Assembly (NCBI GenBank): GCA_030141605.1
Contig: JAQGDQ010000024.1
Coordinates: 825,501 to 885,500 of the forward strand
DNA length: 60,000 nucleotides
Direction of reading: 5' to 3'
Source of the DNA: Tubiluchus corallicola
Taxonomy: Eukaryota > Priapulida > Priapulimorpha > Priapulimorphida > Tubiluchidae
The position numbers and the translations under genes were made by a program. Positions within the stretch are counted from its first letter, which is position 1, and the number at the start of each line of letters is the position of its first letter. The notes beneath the pieces are model-generated. The model saw only the letters and a program-made list of their open reading frames with translations. It had not been told where the DNA came from and ran no database searches. This document shows, one piece after another, positions 13,451 to 24,617 of this stretch.

Positions 13451-14997
13451 CAAGAAAATTACTACTTAAGCTAGATGATTTCATACTTGAAATATAGCTT
13501 GGCATATACAAATACTGACATACGAACTTATATAACAAGGGTTAAGATACTACATTTGAAGCGAAAAGTTTGTGAGGGACTGGTGGTTAATAATATTTAA
13601 ACTAAGCTAAAATACGCTGCGTCGGGACGATGAGAGGGTCTGTCTGTGGGGATTTATTACCTCTGCTAGCGCCATGGGGTTTGGTAACTAACTAATTAAA
13701 TACTCATTAAAATTGTATTAAAATGTGTTTTGCTTTCGTTTACCAGAAATAAGCAAAATAAAAGAAAAAAGTACATGTACTTTATTCGGTAGTTCATGTC
13801 TGTTTTAAGGCGTGAGTGGCAATCACGGTGAGCCCGCACACAAAACCACAAATAAACTCACCTTACCTTATAACAGAAAGTATCACCGCAAGAAATATTA
13901 TTGAGAAAAAAATTGGACAAAAATAAAGAAAATTGAGCCAGGATTACAAAGAAAAACGTGCATATAAATCTTCGACTAAAACCATGTAGCTGTCTACAAA
14001 AAGGGACTAATTCATTAGAAAGACGTCGTATACTCAATCTAAGGAAAAGCAGACGCCGCAAAAAACTACAAAGACTTCTTACAAGCAGCTACAAGGTAGA
14101 TTTACTTATTACATTTGAAATTAAACGGATTATCTTTTATATTTCACATAAACTTTTGCAACATCATCTCAAACAAAAAGCAGCCGAACTAATTACACAC
14201 TAACGCGCTGCCTTGATCATTTGATGGATACAAATTTCTAATTTAACCTTAAACATTTGCGCAAAACTTATTTGCTTATAATTAACCCGAAGAACGCATT
14301 AGGAGTATTTCCATGCGCAAACTTTAATTTGAATTCATTTTCATTACAAAACGTTGCGATAAAATCTTGTGCAAATTTAATTTGCAGTCGAAACCGTAAA
14401 GGCAAACTTCGCTCAAAATTTATGCTTATTACCAGTTCGCGGCGAATTGTTCAGAAGCTAAGAAAATTCAAAATAAGCAAATAGCGTGTTGCATCAACGC
14501 CTCCGAGGTTAATGATAAGAATAAAATAACCACAATGGCGCAAATCAGACAAATTGCCGCTTCTTTTTTCCTGCAACTTTGACAAGTTCGATGAAAGCGT
14601 GTTTTTCGATTACATGGTTCTCGTCTTCACTTTTGCAGTAACTTCACTGAAAAAAATCCTACTAAAGAATTGCTAATTTTAATTGACCAGTCCTACGATT
14701 GGAAAGCGTAGCGGTTTTGTGTATGCAGTGTATTCAGTACAAAACAACGCTGAAAATACAAATAGACTGTTCTTCACATGCTAACTAGAAATGAGAAAAG
14801 ATATATCTCCTTCCACCCTAAGCTGTTACTGTAAGCTCTTACGTTTCGCTTGGCAGCATTAACTACAGTGGAATTGAGAGAAGAGGTAATAGACGTTTAG
14901 ATATATAGCTATATTATCGGCTTCTTTATTATTGGGTGTTTACTTTGAAGTAGTGTATGGAGTATAGAGAAACCAGAAAAAATGAGTAAGCTTATAC

Positions 14998-15041
14998 TAT
15001 ATATATACACACACACACACATATATATATATTTATATATA
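14998..15041 (+). repeat. (TA)n(CA)n(TA)n compound microsatellite
   Basis: TATATATA, then ACACACAC, then ATATATAT blocks, followed by AGGGGG. Confidence 0.95.
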
Positions 15042-15583
15042 GGGGGACTATAACGGGCTTAACCTTGAAGGATTTTGGACACTAAATGCCATTATTGCAC
15101 AACCACATGGATTAACAACACAATGAAAAGAAGGTAGTCCAAGGTACGATAACTTTTATGATAAACCAAGTGATCCTGCCGCAGGTAAAGATCTCAGTGT
15201 AAATGTATAGAAAAGTGAAATGGATTATTACAAGTATTTGGGTTTATTACACACAATAAACTATTCAATTTCTTCCTGCACCCGGCGCAGGGTCCCAGCC
15301 TGTGATTTTCCAGTTTCACTGCGACTAATCCTGCAGACAAAACGTTTAACAAAGTCGATAATCACAGTTTCTAAGTTCCAGGCAAACCTCGACAAAACGC
15401 TGCCAAAATGTCTTAATTGCCCTAACTTGCAAGAAAAGCCTCGTAGCGAAGCACTTAAGTGACTTACGACTCGATACTGACGAGTTTTTTCTGCGGACTC
15501 AGTGTAAACGGATAGTAGGCAGGAAAAACCCTTGGATAAACAGCTATACGAGTATTTGATGTGTGGGCAGAAGCAGGGTGATT

Positions 15584-15735
15584 GTACAGGGTGCCTTAAA
15601 AATCGAGTATATATAAACGTTATGACTGCAGAATGCCCAAAACTTTCCGTGAATGAGTAAATATTAATGGCAAAGCTTTTAAATGCACCACTTATGGAAG
15701 TAATTCTCACTCCTTGTACAAGATGCTCCAAAATT
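15584..15735 (+). repeat. Pair of GTACA(G/A)G(G/A)TGC direct repeats 132 bp apart
   Basis: GTACAGGGTGCCTTAAAAATCG at 15584 and GTACAAGATGCTCCAAAA at 15716 are direct copies. With 12794, 13147 and 21236 (TACAGGGCATCCCAAAAGTA) they form a small family. The motif resembles termini of decayed DNA transposons, but no inverted partner or transposase is present. Confidence 0.45.
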
Positions 15736-16440
15736 TTCGATTTTTTTGTTTTTTATCAGCTATAATGCTCCATTCATCAAGTGTCACCATAACTGTGGTA
15801 CGTAATATTGAATAAGTTAAACAATTTTCATGACCTTCAGTTTCACATAGCTGAAGTACTTAACTTTCCTGGTGATAGTTTGGGACCAGAACACATTTTC
15901 ATAACATCAGACACAAACAATGCATAAAGGATAAGTCGCGTCTCACATGATATAAAAGTAAATATAACCATTGTTTTTGCTTTTTGTAAAGTTTTTCATG
16001 TGGTATTACACTGTTGTGCAGAACATATAGCACATACTGTAGTTATTAAGTCTCATGGTAACTCAAAAACAGAGGCCCGGTATAATTGCAAAATAGGTAA
16101 CTAATAACTTGCAAACAAAAAAAGACAAATAAAAATTTTTTGCTTTAAAACATTTTTAAGTTATTCATTTCGGAACACGATTGTAGATGTAAGACGTAAA
16201 ATGGACCAAAACTACTTAAAAATACATCTATAAAAATAACTACAAATTAATGGCATAAATGCAGCGGAACTTGCTGTTTGCAGCTAATGTGAATGCACCA
16301 AGAATGCTTCTTGTTAAACAAGATTAAATGGACAGATTTCCAAAATGCACTTATATTGATAGAGTAACAACTGTAGGAAGAAATAAGCATAACTTTGAAA
16401 AAGCAAGTTTTGGAGCAATTTAATAAACATGAATATTTCA

Positions 16441-16446
16441 CCTCAC
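16441..16446 (-). other. Alternative splice donor 18 nt downstream (GTGAGG)
   Basis: A second good donor, CGCCAAG|GTGAGG, lies exactly 18 bases into the intron and has the same phase as the primary site. Its use would add six residues (GKLHRQ) without shifting the frame. Confidence 0.4.
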
Positions 16447-16458
16447 CTTGGCGATGCA

Positions 16459-16464
16459 ACTTAC
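16459..16464 (-). other. Primary splice donor of the ZFHX exon (GTAAGT)
   Basis: The minus strand reads GACCTAG|GTAAGT, a perfect match to the intronic donor consensus. It splits a Gly codon after its first base (phase 1). Coding similarity to the family stops near here. Confidence 0.75.
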
Positions 16465-19400
16465 CTAGGTCATCAAATGTGACCTTATCTCCATCAAGAA
16501 TCTCTTTCACCGTCAAGATGTTTGATATCTCATCTTCCACAAGCCCTCTCTGGTGTTGGTGTATTGCTTCATTGCGCAGGTGTTTGACCGACTTCACATG
16601 TTGCATCATGTTTGCCCTTGATCTGGTGTTGAAGTTGCAGATGGCGCAGTTGTAGTAGCGCGTCGATGAAGCATTGCTCTCGCTCGCCTGCAGATGGAGG
16701 TAAAGTCGAGCGTTCAGGTCGTGCACCTGGCTGCTAATGTGAAGCTGGAACTTGTGGATGCTGTTGGTCTGGAAGTCACAGGCATTGCACCGAATCTGCA
16801 CCGGGTTAGTCATATTCAGGTACTTCAGGCGCCAGTCATTTTGTGGACCGCCTTCTCGAATGTGATTGATCAACTGTAACTTCTGCAAGTGTTTATCAGT
16901 TTTACAATGCAGCTGGAAGTTTGCCTTCAGGTTGGTTTTGTACTGACACAGTTTGCACATGTACGTGCCATTGACAACCATAACTACTTCCAGCTCGGCA
17001 GTTTTGGTACGATCTTTCTGCATATGGCTGTGCAGTGCTTCCAAATTTTCTGTAGAAAACACATTGCAGATACAACACTGATAAATCTTCATGTTTCCAT
17101 CAATTGGTTTGTGGGCAGTGCTTTCCATACTTTGGTCTCCATCGATAGTATTTCGGTTGGTGTTAGGAGCAATCTGTGGATTTAGCGTTCCAGGTAGAAT
17201 GAAAGGGTTAAAACCGGTTGCTGCTGGAGCCATAGCTGCAGCAAGATCACTACCACCTAATCCAAATGCTGCTCCAATTTGTCGCAGTTGCTCATCCTGT
17301 AGTGCAGCTACTGCAGACAACTGCATTTGCATGTCTTGTTGCATGTGTTTCATGTTTTGTTGCAACATCAACATGTTGTGCGTATGTTTTTCACTAGTCA
17401 TGTGAATTCGCAGATTCCTGGCAACATTTGTCTCATAATTACAGATGTCACATCGCCATGATGGCTTGCCCTTATGAGAAGTGGAACTACGATTAATATC
17501 TGCCAAGTGTTGCTGCTGGGCTAACTGCTGCTGTTGTTGAATCAACTGCTGATGATGATGCTGCAGTTGTTGCTGTTGCTCTGACAGCTGCTGCTTTTGT
17601 TGCAGATGATGTTGCTGCTGATGTCGAACCTGTGATGATGATGGTGCTTGCTCGGCTGAGGTTTGACCAAATAAATCATGACTAGAATTTGATGTAGACT
17701 GCGGTACACCTGGCCCACTATTTTGTGCATCATTCACATTGTTGAGATGCTTGTCTGACTGCATATGAATGCTCAGGTTTCCTTTAGTGGTCGTGGAGTA
17801 ATTGCAGATTTCACAACGATATGGTTTATATCCACAAGTGTATGTCTCTCCTCGAGCTAGACGTGGATGTGGTTGATTGGCTAGGCAATACATACATGTT
17901 GTCTCGCTCTCCGGATGCTTTTCCTTCATGTGGATTTCCAATGTCTCCTGATACTTGTAGTGCCAATTACATTTTGGACACTTCAGGGTCTTGCAAGAAT
18001 TTCTTGAGTGCATCATTGTAATATGCCCTCCAAGAGACCTTCCCGAGCCCAAAATTAGGTCACACTTAGGGCACTCAACCCCATTGGTCCTGCCATCAGG
18101 ATGGTGAGAGCAAAAAAAGGGATTACCAGGTGATAAAGGTGACCGTGAAAATCCGTGCATGCCCATGTCCATGACATCTCCATGTGATGACCCTGCTTCA
18201 CTTTGACTAGAACTGTGTTGTGATCCTGGGCGAGATAATGCCCGAGCTGGAGAGCTGGTCAGCCTTTTTTCATATTCACCAAATGGATGTGAATAACTTG
18301 GATTCTGTGACGAGCTGCATGCATTTCTTTCTTCCTCACTATCCTGACCACCACCTCCCGCATCCCTTGGCAACTGTGGAAATAAGCTGGTGACTTTGTC
18401 ACTTCCTGTAGCACCGGGTTCGGGATTAGATCCCTGCCTATCATTGGATGACAGACTTGCAGCCATAACTGATAAAGCCTCTGCATTTTGTGTTGTAGTA
18501 TTATATACATAGCCTGCACTGCTTTGAGCAGCTAGACTTACAACTGATTGTCCATTTGCTATATTGCACTGCCCACCGGATGTACCATTCGGCTCAAGGA
18601 ATGAAAGTAGTGGCTGTTTCTCCACTCCCACGCCTTGTATAATTGCCGAAGAATTTGTTCGATTCATTATTAATTGTTCTGAATCTTTCAAAGTCATCTT
18701 ATGTTCATTCGTTGCATGCGAAACAAATGATTTGGTATAACCAAACGACAGTTTACATATAAAACACATAAGAATAGGTTTAGTTGGTACAGAGGTATAG
18801 TCACATTCACGAATTGACTGAGTTTTTCCATCACTAGTTTCTTTAGTTCCTCCCTCACTGGTGCGTAAGTCATATACTCGATAACTATGCATCACCGGTT
18901 GCTCCAAAAATCGCTTCTTCTCGGCTCCATACAAAGACGTAGCAGGTCCATACAATGAGGGATCATACATAACGGTACTCCATGATACATGGAATGCGTT
19001 AACAATCTGAGGTAGAGCTGTGCTCACATTCACACCACGCTTATCAACAATCGCACCTTCTTGGGTAGGAATATCCAAGCTGGCATCGCTTTCACTACAC
19101 TCGCTGTCTCCAGGTTCTATTATATACGCAGAGCCATCGGGTTGATATACGATCCTACCCTCGAATGCTTCAACGTCACTGAGTAAGCTGTCGCTGTCAC
19201 TGCTGTTCATTGATATATCTTCTACTCTTGTCTGCGTACACTGGTGATCAAGATACTGTTGGAGATTTGCGCAGCGTTGCAGACATTCACCACAAGTCAC
19301 TGGTTCTTCAGGTTTTGTTTCGACACTCACCGGTGACGATCCAGCAACTTGTGTCGAGCACTGGGTTTCGAGTGTGCATTGTTGAGTGGTATTAGAGGTG

Positions 19401-19549
19401 TTTTGGCTGTGCTGAGGTTCCATGGATTGAGGTTCTTTAGACTGAGGTTGTCGATATGAGGTTGCAAGGTCAGCCGACCCGGCATCTTGTTGCCATGATG
19501 ACATGGTTGTTTCCCTGAAACTATCATCTCCAATGAGATTTCTCTCCAT
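16465..19549 (-). CDS. ZFHX3/4: ZFHX3/ZFHX4-type zinc finger homeobox transcription factor, first coding exon (N-terminal 1028 residues)
   Basis: This is the large first coding exon of a nuclear transcription factor of the ZFHX3/4 (zfh-2) family. Visible zinc fingers, by residue: C86-C89-H102-C104, C262-C265-H278-H283, C493-C496-H509-H514, C524-C527-H540-H545, C579-C582-H595-H601, C700-C703-H716-H722, C865-C868-H881-H887, C921-C924-H937-H943 and C968-C971-H984-H990. Irregular ones lie at C552/C555 and C825/C828. Family hallmarks are GRIVYQPDGSAYIIE (131-145), HSYRVYDLR (221-229), the near-invariant block around SLGGHITMMHSRNSCK (505-520), and YSTTTKGNLSIHMQSDKH (584-601). A Gln/His-rich tract covers 643-681. 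The ATG at 19549 is the first after an in-frame TAA in the same exon. The reading frame stays open to 16247, but family similarity fades after about residue 1015 and a consensus donor (CTAG|GTAAGT) ends the exon at 16465 in phase 1. The homeodomains are not in this window. Family identity is secure; ZFHX3 versus ZFHX4 cannot be decided, since invertebrates typically have one such gene. Confidence 0.96.
17521..17625 (-). repeat. CAG/CAA/CAT codon repeat inside the ZFHX exon (Gln/His tract)
   Basis: Within the coding exon, residues about 643-681 are encoded by mixed CAG, CAA and CAT codons and separate the finger at 579-601 from that at 700-722. Codon mixing makes it less slippage-prone than a pure CAG run. 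Length variation between individuals would be expected here first. Confidence 0.9.
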
Positions 19550-19597
19550 TTTTACTTCGCCATTTCCATTTTTTTACCTTGCATCAGGCAACGTATT
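19550..19597 (-). other. 5' UTR part of the ZFHX first coding exon, with splice acceptor
   Basis: On the minus strand an uninterrupted T-run ending in TTTGCAG stops at 19598, a textbook polypyrimidine tract plus 3' splice site. The exon therefore begins at 19597 and has 48 untranslated bases before the ATG. An in-frame TAA lies in this leader, so coding cannot start further upstream within the exon. The acceptor implies at least one further, non-coding 5' exon at higher coordinates. A weak donor-like CAAG|GTAAAA also occurs inside the leader and could matter for alternative splicing. Confidence 0.8.
19552..19584 (-). promoter_or_regulatory. Short uORF ending 2 nt before the main ZFHX start codon
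   Basis: In the 48-base leader a separate ATG opens a 10-codon frame (MQGKKMEMAK) that ends with TAA at 19552. Only two bases separate this stop from the main ATG at 19549. The uORF is in a different frame from the main protein. Such tight spacing is the arrangement in which upstream translation commonly reduces, or feeds by reinitiation, main-ORF translation. That it is translated is inference. Confidence 0.5.
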
Positions 19598-21789
19598 CTG
19601 CAAAAAAAAAACAGATTATTAGCAAAAACATAACAAAAGAATAGTCATCAACTCATCATCATTCTAAGAAATAAGATTGTTTGCACTCATTAAAAGAAAA
19701 TCAAGGGCATCAATATCGGAAAAAGCCAAAATTATATCATCACCACCAAGGGCATCATAATAATAGTTACCATCGTAATCACTATCAAGTGTAGAAAGAT
19801 GACAAACTTGTTCTATTTCAGCTACCAGCCAGTGGTACTGGTACAAGATTAGTTTACACTCACATTGTGTTAAAATGATTCTTTTTATTTTTCAAATTTC
19901 CAGCAATTCTCAGAAATTGCATATTACGGAAAATGTTTTACAGAGAGAGGCGAATGCGTATTACATAAATATAGCACACATGCGGAAGAAGTTTTACTTG
20001 GCCAAACTGTACTGCATGTCGCTCAATTTGCCATCCATAGATAGATTATATATGTGCATCTAGAAAAAATATCACGCTAAAGTTTTCAGTGATTAAATGA
20101 ATTAGATAGTAGACTGCCTTTCTTTCATAAGATTTGGTTAAGTACCCGGATTCATCAGATGGATTAAGAGACTAACCTGGTCATGTTTTTGACTTAAAAC
20201 AAATTAAAGTTAAAATGAAAGTTATGAAATTATATAACACGTTTTTCAAGAGAAATGTTTATAATTCATTATTGTAAAAAAACGCAACCAATAGTTAAAT
20301 AATCTATAGTTAAGTTGGTTTTGAAATGTTGCAGCCGAAATGTTTCCTTTATTAAAAGTGGTCGGCAGTATTTATTCCTGCATCAAGAAGGCATTTGTGT
20401 TATTCGTATTTTGAGACTTGAGAAGAACTGGATTACTGCATTTGCATTCGTCAGACCGAGATTGGTAAACGGAATTTTTGTTAATTGTTGGTTTAAGATC
20501 CCTACCAGAGCCTTTGTGTAGATTAGACATTGAAAAAAATACAGTTCAATCATTTTGCCCAACTTTTTCCATTCATGGCTGCTCGTAAACATTGTCTTGA
20601 ATTTACAATAGCAATAGCATGTTCGCACATTTATATTTTGAACAGCATCCAATCATAACCTTGAGAGATTCGTCACCTTTAACGCAATAAAGTCAAGCTC
20701 AAAAAATCATCTCAGATAGTACATCTCACTCTATCAATGCCCATTCATCAATCCAACATTTACCACTACCAAACTACTTGGCTGTCCACTACATATTACC
20801 CACCGACCAATATCAATAATGCACATACTTTCCACATTGTACTCAGACACGTTAACTGCTGAGCGGCGGGAAGCGGAGGCGCTAATTCTCTACCAATTAA
20901 ATGACGAAATTATGCAACCGATCGCCGGCTCAAAACCGGAACATGTCCCCAATCACCAGACGCAACAAACAGTCTCAGTCAAAAGCAATGTCCTCGCTCA
21001 AATGCCTTAATCCGCAGCAGCGAAATCTGGTCCCTAAAACAACACCTTATTTAGTTATAATATTGACTTAGCTGAAAATGATTTCGCGATTTATTTATTT
21101 AATATCGATTCATGAAAACCCACCTCGGCCAGCGGGTTATCATAACCCAATGTCATTTCCAAATATTTTTGTAGCGAGTAAAATATTTTGGAAACAAAAA
21201 TTTTGCCTTGCACACACGTACAAGAAATTAACATTTACAGGGCATCCCAAAAGTAGCGCCTAAATGTGCCCTCCAAAACTCAAGTTGATCAAAATAAAAA
21301 CGAGTCAATTTCAAATCAAATCAAATCAAAATCAAAGAGACGAAGAAATTATAAAATAATTAAATTACCCAACAAATCAATGCGTGATTGTTCCAAAAAT
21401 GACAAAAATCAAGGAAGAAACGAGGTATTTAAAATTTATAAAGGATTTTTTCATAAGTGAAATGGATTGAAACAGGCAAAGTACAAACAAATTCTGGATT
21501 CAAGACTAAGAAAAAAATTTTCCTTCTTATTTGCCATACGTAGATCTTCAAAATTTATTTTCATTTTCTCACTAGTATCTGTAACTTAATACTAGTCTTA
21601 ATAACAGGATCTCTGTAATTTTTTTTACAAAATTTTTACACTGCACTTAACATGGGAATATGGGATACAGAGAGGCCCATATAGTACTGTTACTGCAGTA
21701 CTATAATACTAGTTGCTATAGTACTGTCTGGTATACCGAGAAATAGAGTACCTATAAAACTTCAAATCTGCAGAGTATAAACATCACAG

Positions 21790-22060
21790 CTCATTAAATG
21801 TTATCAATTTTTACTAAACTAAATGAACTAACGTAGTCTGCATAATTATAACAAATTCATGGGGATTGATGAAATTAATGCAAATTCTCATTAGCAATTA
21901 GCTAGAAGCATGCAGTGACAGGTAACGAGCGCTAATTAATACCACTGGGATGCAGAACTAATTAGTAGAAATGATTACATTGCTGAATTCATTTGCATAA
22001 AACAGCAGAGATGATATCATGATATTAAACTAGTCTGGCATAGGAAAATTATAATGGAGC
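21790..22060. promoter_or_regulatory. Enhancer-like block with two POU octamers
   Basis: An exact octamer ATGCAAAT (21878-21885) and its reverse complement ATTTGCAT (21991-21998) flank CTCATTAGCAATTAGC and GCTAATTAAT. The stretch is unique-looking, lies 2.2 kb upstream of the coding exon and has several TAAT cores. Confidence 0.3.
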
Positions 22061-23224
22061 GTCAAAGTACTCCGTGGTTTTAATTGAATATAGAATGGGT
22101 GCTGATACTGCAACGCCGCCCTAGCGTCCCGAGAATTAAACAATTCTGTGATGTAAACAAGCTGTTCTCAAAAAAATTTACACTTGTACAGAGCTGATAG
22201 TGCACGTAGAATCACAGGTTGATTAGCAACTTCTGACAAATATGTACGTATCAACGAACAAGTGCTACAATTTGAATTCAGTCTTTGCTGCATATTGAAG
22301 CAAATACCACACCTTTAAGACATTTTCATACTTACACGAAATAAGATTAAATTACATTATAACGGCAGAGATCTGGAATTTAAACATGATTTTAACGTCA
22401 ATGAACCCTGCCGTCTAAACCTGCAGCACGATTCCACAATAATTTCCTTCATATCACCCCACAGAAAGACCTATTCCACCCAAGGAAGACACCCACTAGA
22501 AAGGCCTGTATGAAGCCACTCACTCGCCGGCAATAATTCTATTCACACACAGTCAAGCAATATTGATCATTTCTGACCACATAAAATATTTGAGCCACAC
22601 ACAGTTATAGGCTGCGCCTAGCGGTCACAAACGACGTGACATTATGTTCACCTCGGATCGACATGGTGTCGGGTTGTTCTGAGCAGACGCCGCCGACGTG
22701 GAAGCCGTGGAAACCCTCCATCAGTGGTCAATCGAAACTAGGTGAATACGTTGGATTCCTGCACTTGACCCGCTCTTGAGCCAAAGGGATTTGCCGAGAT
22801 TCACTTAACCCTCTAGCAGCCAAACTGAACCCAACAGATGCAACGCTCTAGCTTCATGCACATGTTTGGATGTTCGACAAATACGTTACAGATAAGGTTT
22901 AAAAAAATTAAGATAAGCCACAAACCTACAACAAATACCTAATTAGAATGATTGAAAACTTACATATCTACGAATTAATCATAAGTCTATGTTTACTTCA
23001 TGAACGATGGATAAAGTAGCAAGCACAACTTCAGCAGAGATATCATAGCGTGAAATAAAGCAATTCAAGTCTAGTTAGTCTACTTAGGAGATGTTCGTAA
23101 TATGAATAAAGTACACGACAGTGAAAATATGAGCCAAATAACAAATATGGTGAATTTTATCAACGAGAGTGAAGTGTTGTGTGTTACAGCGTTAAAAATA
23201 CAAATTCGAAGTTCACATAACAGA

Positions 23225-23595
23225 AAATATAGATGTATATCATGTATAGTGGTGTATATATTGATGTATAGAGTTATTTAGTTAACAGGCCGTGACAATC
23301 TTATCAATAACATTTTTCGTTTTTCCTGTGAATCACCTAATGATTATTATTATTGATGCATATGTATCTGAGTACGTATCATATGTGTCATATAGTATCA
23401 TATAGTAAAAATGTATATGTAGATCTTGTATAGTGATGTATATAGTAATGTACACAGTTAATTTAGTTAACAGGTTGAGAGAATCCTATCAATATGTTAA
23501 CAAGTTTCGTTTTTCCTATGAATCACGTAATGACCTGTAATTACTGATGCATATGTATATGTGTAGGTATCATATGTGTCTGTGTACACCTACGC
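23225..23595 (+). repeat. ~185-bp tandem duplication
   Basis: Two adjacent diverged copies share GTTAACAGG (23281 and 23466), TTTCGTTTTTCCT, GAATCAC and TGATGCATATGTAT (23354 and 23545). The copies are AT-rich and differ by small indels. Confidence 0.8.
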
Positions 23596-24390
23596 TTGTC
23601 ACTTAATTGTGTAGCAAAAGATCATGCTGAGCATCCTGATGTCACGACAATTGCATTCATAGCTGTTTAATAATGTGCAATGCACTGTTAAGTGAATGGA
23701 GGATAAATTTGCAGTGATGAGTATAATGAATTACATGTAAAATTTAGTGTGATTTAGTGAGAATAAAGAATTTACTGAGTGCAATTATTTCAAGGGAAGC
23801 AAACTCTGTCACGAGATTAGAAGTAAATTTATTCTAATAAATGCGATGCGAAATGCTAATGAGAGAAATTAGTGCCATTTATTTGCTGCTCATTGTGTGG
23901 AAACCATGGCTTCATAACTTGCATTTCAATTACAAAACAAAGGGAAAAGGGAGATTTCCTACCACCAGTGCCCAATTAATAAAACGCCAATGTGAATAAC
24001 GTATAATTAATGAATTTTCAATGTTTAAGATCAAATGTTTAGACACTCAGTCGCAATGCAGATGGAAAATGCCAAAACCAACGTCATAAGCGTAAAATAA
24101 CTTAACTTTTCTAAAATAACCAATTTGAAATTCTTAATAATTATTTTTATAGTGAAAATTAAAAAACTTTCGCTGCAACAGTTCTCTTCTAATGTATTAA
24201 TAATATGACAGTGATAATGTAAGTTTTTCAGTACTAGGCGAACTGGTGTCTAGCACTCAATGATAAAACCTATTCAGTGCAAAAGGTTGCAGTGGGACTA
24301 AAATCAGTTTCATTATCAGACAAGGTTAATCTTCTAAGATGAGACACTAAACCAGCAGAGGTGTCCCAGCCGAATTTAGATGTGTATCAT

Positions 24391-24617
24391 CCACCCTCTA
24401 AGAAGTAAAAGCCCGTGATCAGTATATAAGGTGAAATGACTTAGAAAGATTAGTGACCGTAGCAGTCACCCAAAGCCCGTGATCAGTATATAAGGTGAAA
24501 TGACTTCGAAAGATTAGTGACTGTAGCAGTCACCCATCCTCACTATACAAGGCTTGGTTTGGTGCTGCTTAACTTCGGTTGCTACACACGGTAGCCATTC
24601 GGCTATTCACCTCGCCT
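24391..24617 (-). repeat. 5S rRNA-derived SINE-like element with internal ~64-bp duplication
   Basis: On the minus strand the sequence around 24585-24530 reads ACCGAAGTTAAGCAGC, then about 24 bases, then GGATGGGTGAC. This matches the order and spacing of the internal control region (A box and C box) of 5S rRNA genes, with the remaining 5S body diverged. The 3' part, containing GTGACTGCTACAGTCAC and ending near GATCACGGGCTTT, is tandemly duplicated (24414-24477 and 24478-24541). A fused 5S head plus unrelated body is the structure of SINE3-class retroposons. It may extend further to about 24240. A plain 5S pseudogene is the alternative. Confidence 0.65.

Larger units (their letters stand above)
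1..16458 (-). other. Large intron of the ZFHX gene (incomplete at the left edge)
   Basis: This is at least 16.4 kb between the first coding exon and the next one, which is not in the window or not recognisable. I looked for the family's next zinc-finger exon (a YQCPYC-type motif on the minus strand) and did not see it. The span holds simple repeats (1.4, 6.0, 6.3 and 15.0 kb), a 125-bp tandem repeat (7.6 kb), a duplicated repeat with GTACAG ends (12.8-13.4 kb), tRNA-like elements (11.0 and 12.1 kb), and enhancer-like AT-rich blocks at about 12.3-12.6 and 14.2-14.5 kb. Positions 1-1400, 1450-6000, 8300-10900 and 15100-16400 show no supported feature beyond scattered decayed repeats. Confidence 0.7.

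Noticed and set aside
16247-16464. C-terminal extension of the long minus-strand frame to its stop at 16247
   Set aside because: It lies beyond two consensus splice donors, loses similarity to the ZFHX family and becomes Ser/Cys/Leu-rich AT-driven sequence. It is intron read-through unless intron retention is shown.
16395-19533. Several open frames of 60-104 codons on either strand inside the ZFHX exon
   Set aside because: They are shadow frames of the coding exon, lacking their own conserved features.
19664-19846. 60-codon acidic minus-strand frame just upstream of the ZFHX exon
   Set aside because: It is Asp/Tyr-rich because of a degenerate ATC/GAT trinucleotide tract, ends in a stop before the acceptor, and has no donor to join it to the coding exon in frame.
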